Shown in pieces: positions 1 to 7,365 of a DNA stretch of 12,576 nt. The DNA lies in assembly GCA_947175455.1 (NCBI GenBank), contig CAMWMW010000007.1, positions 1-12,576 on the forward strand. Reading direction: 5' to 3'. The notes below the pieces were generated by a model. The model had not been told where the DNA came from, ran no database searches, and saw only the letters and a program-made list of their open reading frames with translations. The position numbers and the translations under genes are program-made. Within the stretch, counting starts at the first letter, position 1. Every line of letters starts with the position of its first letter. The stretch comes from an uncultured Porphyromonadaceae bacterium (GTDB lineage Bacteria; Bacteroidota; Bacteroidia; Bacteroidales; Muribaculaceae).

Positions 1-19
1 AAAAAGTATTATGGAAAAC

Positions 20-59
20 ACGAGAATGCGGCTGGTTGCGAAACCGGCCGCATTCTCGT
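20..59 (-). terminator. Intrinsic terminator of the GH32-MFS-fructokinase operon
   Basis: An 18-bp inverted repeat pairs 20-37 with 42-59 around a 4-base loop (38-41). Only one position is not Watson-Crick; it forms a G-U wobble or a mismatch depending on the strand. Read on the minus strand, the hairpin follows the fructokinase stop codon by about 67 bases and runs into a T-rich tract (TGTTTTCC), the classic form of a Rho-independent terminator. On the plus strand the hairpin is followed by TATTGAGG, so its main direction is probably minus. Confidence 0.85.
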
Positions 60-126
60 TATTGAGGTGAAGTGTAAATTGTGTCGAGAGCTTTAACGGT
101 TACCTTGATATTCAGGAAAGTAGAAG

Positions 127-1029
127 TCAATCCGTGATGGAGGCAGGCAGGACAGGCATCGCGCCGTGTTGCGTGCAGACAAAGGCGGAGGTAGCCACAG
201 CCTTGTGATGAGCCTCGGGCACGCTCTTCCCTTTGAGAATGCTGGCGATGAATGCTGCCGTGAAGGAATCACCGGCGCCCACGGTGTCGGCGACTTCAAC
301 CTTGGGAGTCGGCAGGAATGAGACTTCTCCCGGAGTGAAGACATAGCTTCCGTTGATTCCGCAGGTCAGAATCAGCATCTTCAGATTGTATTTGCCGAGC
401 AGAATCCAGCATTTGTCCTGAAGGTCGATTCCAGGATAACCGAACATGCGGCTCACCGTTACTAATTCTTCGTCGTTGATTTTAAGTATGTTGCACGCTT
501 TCATGGAACTGCACAGGATTTCTTTGTTGTAAAATCCCTGACGCAGGTTGACATCAAAAACTATCAGCGGGTTATTTTCCTTGGGAATCGCCTGAAGGAA
601 CTCGTTGATCGTTGTGCGTGAAACCACGTTGCGCTGTGCAAGCGAACCGAAGCAGAACGCCTTGGTGTCAGCCGCGATAGCTTTCAGTTCGTCGGTTGCG
701 GGGATGTTGTCCCATGCCACGTTCTCCTTTATCTCGTATTGGGGAACGCCCGCCTCGTCAAGTTCAACCTGTACCGTTCCGGTAGGGTAGGGTACTGTGT
801 CAAGATGATATCTTACGTTTTTGGAATTGAAGTTTTCCACCAGTTCCTTGCCGAGAGCGTCATCGCCGATAGCGCTTATCGCGAGGCTCGGAAGACCGAA
901 CTGTGAAACGTGGTACGCGAAGTTGGCAGGAGCGCCTCCGATTTTTTTACCATCAGGAAGAACATCCCACAGGGCTTCTCCCATACCGATTACCAAGTCT
1001 TTCATGTCAAAATTTTTAATTTGTTTCAT
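127..1029 (-). CDS. PfkB-family fructokinase
   Basis: This is a cytoplasmic sugar kinase expected to phosphorylate fructose with ATP, so that sugar released by the locus enters glycolysis. The 300-residue protein has the ribokinase/PfkB signatures: GMGEALWDVLP at the start, GGAPANFAYH (31-40) in the sugar-binding N-terminal region, FDVNLRQ (158-164), an NxxE motif (N185, E188) associated with Mg/phosphate binding, and DTVGAGDSF (248-256) holding the catalytic base D254 and the anion hole. The sequence resembles fructokinases of Bacteroides fructan loci (BT1757 type). The start at 1029 is the longest option. Met9 (codon at 1005-1003) gives MKDLVIGMGEAL, matches the usual family N-terminus and follows an A-rich leader, so it may be the true start. 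It is the last gene of the minus-strand operon, 76 bases after the importer, and is followed by a terminator. Fructose specificity comes from similarity and context; another hexose is possible. Confidence 0.93.
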   Translation of the reverse strand: MKQIKNFDMKDLVIGMGEALWDVLPDGKKIGGAPANFAYHVSQFGLPSLAISAIGDDALGKELVENFNSKNVRYHLDTVPYPTGTVQVELDEAGVPQYEIKENVAWDNIPATDELKAIAADTKAFCFGSLAQRNVVSRTTINEFLQAIPKENNPLIVFDVNLRQGFYNKEILCSSMKACNILKINDEELVTVSRMFGYPGIDLQDKCWILLGKYNLKMLILTCGINGSYVFTPGEVSFLPTPKVEVADTVGAGDSFTAAFIASILKGKSVPEAHHKAVATSAFVCTQHGAMPVLPASITD

Positions 1030-1052
1030 TGAAAAAGTTTATTGTCATAAGC

Positions 1053-1097
1053 AGGTGTCGAAATCCGGATAGTAAACACATTGCAAACACGACACCT
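1053..1097 (-). other. Intercistronic stem-loop between importer and fructokinase
   Basis: In the 76-base gap between the importer and the fructokinase, AGGTGTCG (1053-1060) is perfectly complementary to CGACACCT (1090-1097), with a 29-base loop between them. The stem is GC-rich enough to form in the minus-strand mRNA and begins 8 bases after the importer stop codon. No T-run follows it directly, so it looks like a processing or stability element rather than a terminator. The function is inferred. Confidence 0.4.
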
Positions 1098-1105
1098 CTT
1101 ATTTA

Positions 1106-2293
1106 TTAAGCTTCTTTTTTGATTTTTATTGTGTAGCAGAGGATATAAATTACCCCTGCGGTCATTACTGCCACAGCCCCGAGCTGCCCTGCGGCATCTG
1201 CCGCGTAACCCATTGCAAGAGGAAACACAGTTCCGCCGAAGAGTCCCATGATCATGAGTCCCGAGACTTCGTTCTTCTCATTCGGAGCATAGAACAGAGC
1301 CTGAGAGAACACGATGGAGAACACGTTGGAGTTGCCGTATCCTACAAGCGCGATGCCTGCATACAGCGCGGTCAGGGAGTGGGCGCTGAAAAGTAAAATC
1401 ATCGAAGCCAGCATCATCAGTCCGCTGATGGCGAGGAAAACTTTCGGACGCATCACACGCAGAATGAACGCGCCGGTGAAGCAACCTATCGTGCGGAATA
1501 TGAAGTAAACGCCGGTGGCGAAAGCGGCGTCCTCAAGCGAGAAACCGAGACGTTCCATTATGATCATGGGAGCGTAAGTGTTTGTGCCGACATCGATGCC
1601 CACATGACACATGATGCCCAGGAAGCAAAGGAGTATGAAGGGGCGTCCGAGCAGCTTTACGCATTCCTTAATTCCGGAAGCCTTGTCAGGACGTTCCTCA
1701 CGAATAGGAGTCGCTCCAAGAGCGGTGATTGCCAGCGCGCTCACAATGGCATATATGAGAAAAAGCACTCTCCACGACAGCCCGAACGTAGGCATAAGCG
1801 TTGTGGCTCCCCATGTCGCGATTATAGGGGCGAGGAAAGAAGCTATCGCTTTGACGAACTGACCGAATGTCAGGGCGGATGCAAGCTTGTTGCCGCTTAT
1901 GAGGTTGGTCACCAGAGGGTTGAGAGATGTCTGCATTACGGCGTTGCCGATTCCAAGCAGCGAGAATGAGATAAGCATCACCGCATACGAATCGCCGAAG
2001 ACAGGTATTATAAGAGACACTGCCGTTATGACCAGCGACACCAGAACGGTGTTCTTTCTGCCGATTCGGTTCATCAGAATGCCGGTAGGCACCGAGAAGA
2101 TAAGAAACCAGAAAAACACAAGTGAAGGAAAGAGACTCGCCTCGGAAACAGAGAGGTTAAGGTCGTTTCTTACGAAATTAGTGGCAGTGCCCACAAGGTC
2201 TACAAAGCCCATCGAGAAGAAGCAGAGCATTACTGGTATGAATTGCATAAGAGGACTTTTAGCTGTAGTTGCCGCCGGATTTGAATTATTCAT
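1106..2293 (-). CDS. MFS sugar importer, FucP/GlcP-like (probable fructose permease)
   Basis: This 395-residue integral inner-membrane protein probably imports a monosaccharide by proton symport, as FucP-type transporters do. About twelve hydrophobic segments can be read. A motif-A-like loop, GILMNRIGRKN (71-81), lies between helices 2 and 3, which is a major facilitator hallmark. The N-terminal segment with MGFVDLVGTATNFV (28-41) and the NPLVTNLI segment (125-132) resemble the fucose/glucose-galactose permease group. A charged central loop (about 198-215) separates the two six-helix halves. It starts only 14 bases after the GH32 stop codon and precedes the fructokinase, the same enzyme-importer-kinase order seen in the Bacteroides thetaiotaomicron fructan locus, where the homologue (BT1758) is the inner-membrane fructose importer. 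No Shine-Dalgarno sequence is visible, which is normal for Bacteroidetes. Family assignment is secure; the substrate is inferred from context. Confidence 0.9.
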   Translation of the reverse strand: MNNSNPAATTAKSPLMQFIPVMLCFFSMGFVDLVGTATNFVRNDLNLSVSEASLFPSLVFFWFLIFSVPTGILMNRIGRKNTVLVSLVITAVSLIIPVFGDSYAVMLISFSLLGIGNAVMQTSLNPLVTNLISGNKLASALTFGQFVKAIASFLAPIIATWGATTLMPTFGLSWRVLFLIYAIVSALAITALGATPIREERPDKASGIKECVKLLGRPFILLCFLGIMCHVGIDVGTNTYAPMIIMERLGFSLEDAAFATGVYFIFRTIGCFTGAFILRVMRPKVFLAISGLMMLASMILLFSAHSLTALYAGIALVGYGNSNVFSIVFSQALFYAPNEKNEVSGLMIMGLFGGTVFPLAMGYAADAAGQLGAVAVMTAGVIYILCYTIKIKKEA

Positions 2294-2307
2294 TGTTCGC
2301 AGGAATG

Positions 2308-4137
2308 TTATTTAAGGTTCAGTGAATAGACTTTAAGATTGGAGATATTTCCCTTTCCTCCCTCCGCGCTTACAGAAAGAGTGGTGTAAGGTTTTTTTGG
2401 GAAAACAAGGTTTGTTATGGCGATGCGACCATCGTTGCCGAATACCTCGATGCTCGAAGTGTCGACGAATACGCGCAGACTCAGCGTAGATTCCGTGTCG
2501 AGCACGGGAGCTGTGGTTACAGAGGCGAAATCCTGACTGAAATCCGTGATGCCGCTTTTGGTTCTGTCTACCGAGAATGTATTCGCGGCAGTGTCATACC
2601 ACATGTTGACGCATTCTCCATCTTTGTTTGAGAGGGTAAGGAGTATTTTAGATGCTCTTCCTTTGTTCATGTCGAGCGTGATCTCGCAGGCTCCGCTGTT
2701 TGATTCAGGAAGTGCGAAGGATTTCTTTTTGCTTGATACCGACAGTCTTTGGGCTTCGGTGAATGTCTTCCCTCTCAGTCCCAGCATCTCTTGAGCAACA
2801 CCGCAGGAGGCATATGTCTCTCCGTCAAGACCTTCGAAAAGTCTTATTTCGCGGGGAAGAGTATTGGCACTGCGGAACTGCATCGTCGGCACTTCGGCGG
2901 CATATTGCCAGTTGCTCATCCAGCCTATTGCCACACGTCGTCCGTCGGGAACATCGCTCCAGCTTACAAGAGCATAATTGTCTTTGCCATAGTCAAGCCA
3001 TTTGGTGGCGACGTTACCGTTCTTATCGGTATCAGCCTTGAATGTCTTGCCATCGAAATCTCCTGTGAAATACTGCACCGCGCTTCCGCCGAAGGGCCCT
3101 CCGGGGTTGATATTGCAGATAAGCATCCATTTCTCTTTGTCGGTGCCATCAACCTTGAGCCGGAAAAGATCCGGACATTCCCATACGCCACCCTGCGCGC
3201 CAAGTCCCTTGCCAAAGGAACCCTGAAGAGTCCATTGTTTCATATCCGGGGATGTGAAGAAAAGCATCTCGTGTTCAAGAGCGTGCGCGAGCACCAGAAT
3301 CCATTGCTTCTTGTCATTGTCCCAGAACATATTGGGGTCTCTTGCCTCGGTTTCCATTGTTATAACCGGGTTGGCGGGATAAATGTCGTATGTCAGGCCG
3401 TTGTCATGACTGACGGCGAGACTCTGCATCTGGCTCACACCGGCAGACGTATACATGGCAACTACTGCATCTTTGCCGAATCCTGCGCTGCCGGTGCGGT
3501 CGATGGCGCTGCTTCCGCTGAAAACCATGCCCAGACCGTTGGGTATTATTGCCGCAGGGTGATGTTCCCAATGTATCAGGTCAGTGGAGGTTGAGCTGCC
3601 CCAGGTCATATTCTGCCATTTGGATCCGTAAGGATTCCATTGATAGCACAGGTGCCACACTCCGTCTTTATAGAACATTCCGTTGGGGTCGTTCATCCAT
3701 CCCCATTCCGGAGTGTGGTGATATAACGGACGGTATTTCTCCTTGTTTGCACAAACGATTGTGTCTGACAAAGAGAAGTTGCTCCAGCAGGCATCCTGCT
3801 TCGCTTCGCGAACCGATGCACGCCCCTGCGGCGATACAATGTCGAGAACCACGTCTTTGCCATCGAAGGGTGACAGATCGAAAGGCACGGTGTAATCCAC
3901 TTTAGTCTTGGCGAGTCTGACGGCAAAAGAGCGTTCGATATTTCCGTTGACAAGAACGTTGACTTTTGCATCCTCGTTCGAATCCTGCACAGGAAGCATA
4001 AGATACCTGTTGGCTCCCTTCACCCGCACAAGCGTATTGTTTGTGCCGAGATAGTCTATCCGGATGTCGGATGCGCCTGCCGGTATGGAAAGCGCGATGG
4101 CTGCCGCCGTCATGGTGTTTTTAAGGATGTTGTTCAT
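2308..4137 (-). CDS. GH32 fructanase (exo-levanase/inulinase type), periplasmic
   Basis: This 609-residue glycoside hydrolase of family 32 is expected to release fructose from beta-fructans or fructo-oligosaccharides by a retaining mechanism. The three catalytic motifs are intact: WMNDPNG (147-153) with nucleophile D150, RDP (266-268) with the transition-state stabiliser D267, and ECPD (320-323) with acid/base E320; FSGS is at 206-209. Residues 1-22 form a signal peptide ending near AGAS with no lipobox cysteine, so it is probably soluble in the periplasm rather than a surface lipoprotein. Residues 25-125 form an extra N-terminal beta domain, as in Bacteroides GH32 enzymes (DUF4980-like). The five-bladed propeller spans roughly 135-450 and the C-terminal beta-sandwich about 470-609, including the DTSSIEVFGNDG motif typical of GH32 C-terminal domains. 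It is the first gene of the minus-strand operon. Levan versus inulin preference, and exo versus endo action, cannot be decided from the sequence. Confidence 0.95.
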   Translation of the reverse strand: MNNILKNTMTAAAIALSIPAGASDIRIDYLGTNNTLVRVKGANRYLMLPVQDSNEDAKVNVLVNGNIERSFAVRLAKTKVDYTVPFDLSPFDGKDVVLDIVSPQGRASVREAKQDACWSNFSLSDTIVCANKEKYRPLYHHTPEWGWMNDPNGMFYKDGVWHLCYQWNPYGSKWQNMTWGSSTSTDLIHWEHHPAAIIPNGLGMVFSGSSAIDRTGSAGFGKDAVVAMYTSAGVSQMQSLAVSHDNGLTYDIYPANPVITMETEARDPNMFWDNDKKQWILVLAHALEHEMLFFTSPDMKQWTLQGSFGKGLGAQGGVWECPDLFRLKVDGTDKEKWMLICNINPGGPFGGSAVQYFTGDFDGKTFKADTDKNGNVATKWLDYGKDNYALVSWSDVPDGRRVAIGWMSNWQYAAEVPTMQFRSANTLPREIRLFEGLDGETYASCGVAQEMLGLRGKTFTEAQRLSVSSKKKSFALPESNSGACEITLDMNKGRASKILLTLSNKDGECVNMWYDTAANTFSVDRTKSGITDFSQDFASVTTAPVLDTESTLSLRVFVDTSSIEVFGNDGRIAITNLVFPKKPYTTLSVSAEGGKGNISNLKVYSLNLK

Positions 4138-4160
4138 TTTTTTGTTGTTTTGTACTTTTG
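4129..4160 (+). promoter_or_regulatory. Possible distal plus-strand promoter opposing the GH32 leader
   Basis: GTTG (4129-4132) is followed after exactly 20 bases by TACTTTTG (4153-4160), a full match to the Bacteroidetes -7 consensus TAnnTTTG with normal spacing. It would start a plus-strand transcript near 4167, giving the regulator gene a leader of about 275 bases. That transcript would be antisense to the GH32 5' leader. The region is AT-rich, so a chance match is possible. Confidence 0.3.
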
Positions 4161-4238
4161 TTCACAATCTTTTATTACCTATGAGTTTTCACATGCAGTA
4201 TAAAGGATGCGCTTATAATATTTGTTTCAAATGTGTCG

Positions 4239-4270
4239 CAAAGATATTGTTCTGATTTCTGTAATGCAAT
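4239..4270 (-). promoter_or_regulatory. Probable promoter of the GH32-MFS-fructokinase operon
   Basis: Read on the minus strand, ATTG (4270-4267) is followed after 20 bases by TATCTTTG (4246-4239). This matches the Bacteroidetes -7 box TAnnTTTG completely and the TTTG -33 box in three of four positions, with ideal spacing. Transcription would begin near 4232, leaving a leader of about 95 bases before the GH32 start codon. Confidence 0.6.
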
Positions 4271-4300
4271 AATTAAAAGAGCAATCGGTATGAATTTTGT

Positions 4301-4340
4301 TGCATAAGCTTGTTTTTTTATTGCCTATGCACGTTTTTTT
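4301..4340 (+). terminator. Weak terminator-like stem-loop in the divergent region
   Basis: TGCATA (4301-4306) can pair with TATGCA (4326-4331) across a 19-base loop, and two bases later a run of seven T follows (4334-4340). Stem and loop are poor for a terminator, so the call is tentative. It matters only if the distal plus-strand promoter near 4153 is active; it would then end or attenuate a transcript of about 170 bases ahead of the regulator gene. Confidence 0.2.
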
Positions 4341-4367
4341 GTAACTTAGCGTGTCGGCATACGTTTT
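4338..4367 (+). promoter_or_regulatory. Candidate proximal promoter of the hybrid regulator gene
   Basis: TTTG (4338-4341) is followed after 18 bases by TACGTTTT (4360-4367), seven of eight positions of the Bacteroidetes -7 consensus, with spacing one base below the usual 19-21. Transcription would start near 4374, giving a leader of about 70 AT-rich bases before the start codon at 4444. Confidence 0.45.
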
Positions 4368-4443
4368 CTGATTTTGAGGAGTGACAATATTTTATTAATT
4401 TCGGATTCGGAAGGTGTGTCCCTTTTAAATTAACCGATATTCC

Positions 4444-7191
4444 ATGAAAACGAGACTGACATTGATTTATATCATAGGTATTATATTGACCGCAGGATTG
4501 ATTCTGGTATCCTGTGGTGAGGAGAAGAAGGAATACCGCATAGGTGTGTCGCAATGCAGCAACGACGACTGGCGCAACAAGATGAACGAAGAGATAGAGC
4601 GGGAGATACTTGTTCATCCCGAGGCTTCTGTCGAAATACGTTCCGCCGAAGACAGCAACGCGAAGCAGATTGCCGACATCCGGTATTTTGCTCAGAACGG
4701 ATTCGATATCATCATAGTAGCTCCCAACGAGGCTGATGCCATAACACCGGTAATCGACAGTGTTTACCGAAGGGGTATCCCGGTAGTGGTTTTTGACAGG
4801 AATGTCAACGGACATTGTTACACCGCCTTCCAGGGTGCTGACAACGAGAAGGTCGGGGCTCTGGCGGCGCGTTATGCCTCGCATCTCATGGGTGGCAAAG
4901 GGTCGGTTCTGGAACTCTACGGTCTCAAAGGCTCCACGCCTGCCATCAGCCGGCATGAAGGTTTCAGAAAAGAGCTTGAGAGTCACCCCGGCATAAGGAT
5001 TGAGGCAAGTGCCTACGGTAACTGGAATTATGAAGACGCATTGCGCCTTGCGGATTCGTTATTGTCTGTTTATCCGTATATTGATTGCATATACGCTCAT
5101 AACGACCGTATGGCTATAGCCGCCTCAGATGCCGCGCGTAACCGTAAACTTGATCCATATATCATAGGTATAGATGCGGCTCCCGAGATAGGAATGAAGG
5201 CTGTACGCGATTCCGTAATCGATGCCACTTTTCTTTATCCTACCGAGGGGTACCGTCTTGTAAAGACTGCTCTTGCCATTCTTAAAGGAGAGCCTTATGA
5301 TTCAGTGGCGAAGCTTCCCATTCCTTCAGCCGTGGATCTGAGCAATGCTGATATACTGTTGATTCAGAACGAATCACTGAAAGAGGAGACCTCCAAGATG
5401 AAGAGTCTCAAATCGGAAATCGACCAATACTGGGACAGGCATTCGGCGCAGACAACGCTGTTTTACGTAAGCATCGCTTTTGTAGTCATGCTTTGTGTGT
5501 TGCTTTTCTTCATACTCAGGGCATTCTGGCTTCGCAAAGGATATCAGGAAACCTTGCTGCGTAAAAACGAGCAACTCGCATCGCAACATGAGGAGCAGAA
5601 AAGACTCAACACCCGGCTGGAGGAAGCCACTCGCTCCAAACTGATGTTTTTTACCAATGTCTCCCACGACCTGCGCACGCCACTCACTCTTATCGCCGAG
5701 CCGGTAGAACAACTTGCCGGAGCGGGGAATCTGACTCCCTCCCAGAAAACGCTTATGCATATCGCCGATAAGAATGTAAGGATTCTGAAACGGCTTCTGA
5801 ATCAGATTCTTGACTTTCGCGCATATGAAAACGGAAAGCTGGATGTGAATCTTACGGAAACAGACTTCGGCGCGCTTGCAAAAGATTGGGTGGAGGCTTT
5901 CAGCAATGTCGCACGCAGTCGCGACATAAAGCTTGATATTAAAATCGAAGATGCTGACCTGCGTCTGGCAGTTGATGAGGAGAAGATGGGAAGGGTGGTG
6001 TATAATCTGATGTCCAACGCATTGAAATACACTCCGGTCAACGGTTCTGTCTGCTTTTCGTGTGGACGTGAAGGGAATAAGATATTTTTCTCAGTACGCG
6101 ACAATGGTCCGGGTATAAAAGAGGAAGACCGCAAGAGAATATTCGATCGTTTCTTTCAGGTGGATAGTGTCCATCCCAAGGGAAGCGGCATAGGTCTCTC
6201 GCTGACCAAAGCCTTTGTAGAGCTTCACGGAGGAGAGATCAATGTTGAGAGTGAAGTCGGGAAAGGCTCTGAATTCAAAGTCATTCTGCCGGTTGTCCAT
6301 GTGGACATGAATACGGAATCTCCGGTTGTCGGAACGGATCGCGCCGCCATTGAGGCGGAACTCGCGGATATCGAGACTCAGGAGCGCGAGTTTTCGGAAG
6401 ACAAGCCGGTTGTTCTTGTAATCGATGACAACGAGGACATACGTGTCATGCTTGAGGAATTGCTGTCGGATAAATACAATGTGGTCGGTGCCTCAAACGG
6501 CAAGGAGGGCATAAGATATGCAACGCGTTATGTGCCGGATCTTGTGGTCTGCGATGTCATGATGCCGGGAATGGACGGTCTTGAATGCTGCCGCAATATA
6601 AAAGAGGAGATCTCCACATCCCACATTCCGGTGCTGATGCTTACCGCCTGTTCAATGGATGAGCAGAAAGTCGCCGGTTATGAAAGCGGAGCCGACGGCT
6701 ATATTTCTAAACCCTTTAGCCGCGCTGTGCTGAGGTCCCGCATCGAGAACTTGCTTGAGAACCGGCGTCGCATAAAAAACATCTGGGGCGCATCGCATGA
6801 CCGCAATGAAGGAGACCTGTCGAAACCCGCAAGTGTGTCTGTAGAGCGGCGCACGGTGTCTACGGATGTGGAAAACGAGTTTTACGCCCGTTTTCTCAAA
6901 CTGGTGGAGTCCCGGATGGGCGATGCTGATATGAATGTTGACCAGCTTGCCTCGGAAATGGGTCTCGGCCGTTCGCAGCTTTACCGCAAGATAAAGGCTC
7001 TGACCAATTATTCTCCGGTGGAGCTTATAAGGAATCTCCGGCTCAAGCGGGCGCGGCATCTGCTCACCACTACAGACCGCTCCATTTCCGAAATAGCATA
7101 TGAGGTGGGATTCTCCACGCCGGCATATTTCTCTAAATGTTATCGTGAGGCTTACGGTGAGACTCCGACCGAGCTGCGGTCGCGGCTGTAG
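4444..7191 (+). CDS. Hybrid two-component regulator with periplasmic sugar-binding sensor (HTCS)
   Basis: A sensor kinase, response regulator and DNA-binding protein are fused in one 915-residue chain; it probably senses fructose and activates the locus. Residues 1-24 are a hydrophobic signal or anchor ending in LVSC. Residues 31-310 form a type I periplasmic binding fold like ribose-binding protein, with VVVFDRN (114-120), ISRHEGF (168-174), NDRMA (220-224) and GIDAAPE (242-248) lining the expected sugar site. A transmembrane helix (about 338-360) leads into a coiled linker (365-400). The kinase core has H-box VSHDLRTPL with H408, N-box N525, and glycine boxes DNGPGI (553-558) and GSGIGL (580-585). 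The receiver has acidic D661/D662, phospho-acceptor D704, T734 and K756. A C-terminal AraC-type helix-turn-helix fills 810-915. All catalytic residues are present. The architecture matches BT1754 of Bacteroides thetaiotaomicron, whose periplasmic domain binds fructose; ligand identity here is inferred. Confidence 0.95.
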   Translation: MKTRLTLIYIIGIILTAGLILVSCGEEKKEYRIGVSQCSNDDWRNKMNEEIEREILVHPEASVEIRSAEDSNAKQIADIRYFAQNGFDIIIVAPNEADAITPVIDSVYRRGIPVVVFDRNVNGHCYTAFQGADNEKVGALAARYASHLMGGKGSVLELYGLKGSTPAISRHEGFRKELESHPGIRIEASAYGNWNYEDALRLADSLLSVYPYIDCIYAHNDRMAIAASDAARNRKLDPYIIGIDAAPEIGMKAVRDSVIDATFLYPTEGYRLVKTALAILKGEPYDSVAKLPIPSAVDLSNADILLIQNESLKEETSKMKSLKSEIDQYWDRHSAQTTLFYVSIAFVVMLCVLLFFILRAFWLRKGYQETLLRKNEQLASQHEEQKRLNTRLEEATRSKLMFFTNVSHDLRTPLTLIAEPVEQLAGAGNLTPSQKTLMHIADKNVRILKRLLNQILDFRAYENGKLDVNLTETDFGALAKDWVEAFSNVARSRDIKLDIKIEDADLRLAVDEEKMGRVVYNLMSNALKYTPVNGSVCFSCGREGNKIFFSVRDNGPGIKEEDRKRIFDRFFQVDSVHPKGSGIGLSLTKAFVELHGGEINVESEVGKGSEFKVILPVVHVDMNTESPVVGTDRAAIEAELADIETQEREFSEDKPVVLVIDDNEDIRVMLEELLSDKYNVVGASNGKEGIRYATRYVPDLVVCDVMMPGMDGLECCRNIKEEISTSHIPVLMLTACSMDEQKVAGYESGADGYISKPFSRAVLRSRIENLLENRRRIKNIWGASHDRNEGDLSKPASVSVERRTVSTDVENEFYARFLKLVESRMGDADMNVDQLASEMGLGRSQLYRKIKALTNYSPVELIRNLRLKRARHLLTTTDRSISEIAYEVGFSTPAYFSKCYREAYGETPTELRSRL

Positions 7192-7257
7192 AACGACTCT
7201 GTGGATTATGGTGAGCATTCATGAGCCGCTATTAAAATTTATGCATATGTAATCATA

Positions 7258-7272
7258 ATTCATGCTATGAAT
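7258..7272. promoter_or_regulatory. Short perfect dyad upstream of the susC promoter
   Basis: ATTCAT (7258-7263) and ATGAAT (7267-7272) form a perfect inverted repeat around GCT, 30 bases upstream of the first -7 box of the susC promoter. It is placed where an activator could bind. Its size makes chance occurrence plausible in this AT-rich gap, and AraC-type activators usually prefer direct repeats, so a role is speculative. Confidence 0.25.
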
Positions 7273-7302
7273 CAAATTTTATATCACGCACAACAAAAGT
7301 AA

Positions 7303-7333
7303 TAACTTTGCCTGGACAGAGTGCGTAACTTTG
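7303..7333 (+). promoter_or_regulatory. susC/susD operon promoter with duplicated -7 box
   Basis: TAACTTTG, a full match to the Bacteroidetes -7 consensus TAnnTTTG, occurs twice, at 7303-7310 and 7326-7333, each followed by CC. The identical 10-base units are exactly 23 bases apart. No good TTTG -33 box sits at normal spacing for either copy; the best for the first is TTTT at 7277-7280, 22 bases upstream. A weak -33 fits a promoter needing an activator such as the upstream hybrid regulator. Predicted starts are near 7317 and 7340, leaving leaders of about 49 or 26 bases. Confidence 0.6.
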
Positions 7334-7365
7334 CCGCAAATTATTAAAACCAATTAAAATTCATC

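Larger units (their letters stand above)
4138..4443. promoter_or_regulatory. Divergent control region between the GH32 operon and the regulator gene
   Basis: This 306-base AT-rich stretch contains no credible gene. It separates the minus-strand catabolic operon from the plus-strand regulator. Promoter-like boxes occur for both directions. A small dyad, ATTTG-ttt-CAAAT (4220-4232), lies at about the predicted GH32 transcription start. A weak stem-loop with a following T-run occurs at 4301-4340. The sites for the regulator's AraC-type domain should lie here if it controls this operon, but no convincing paired direct repeat was found by eye. Confidence 0.7.

Noticed and set aside
2749..3594. Long plus-strand open frame (281 codons) opposite the GH32 gene
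   Set aside because: It lies entirely antisense to a gene with all catalytic motifs, its product resembles no family I recognise, and it has the look of a codon-bias shadow.
4318..4986. Minus-strand open frame of 222 codons overlapping the regulator start and its promoter region
   Set aside because: It is antisense to the well-supported sugar-binding domain. Its product shows no signal peptide or recognisable domain.
6652..7218. Minus-strand open frame of 188 codons opposite the regulator's receiver and AraC domains
   Set aside because: It is antisense to highly conserved domains and its translation has no recognisable features.
7192..7257. Search for a terminator between the regulator gene and susC
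   Set aside because: No stem followed by a T-run is visible, so read-through from the regulator into susC cannot be excluded.
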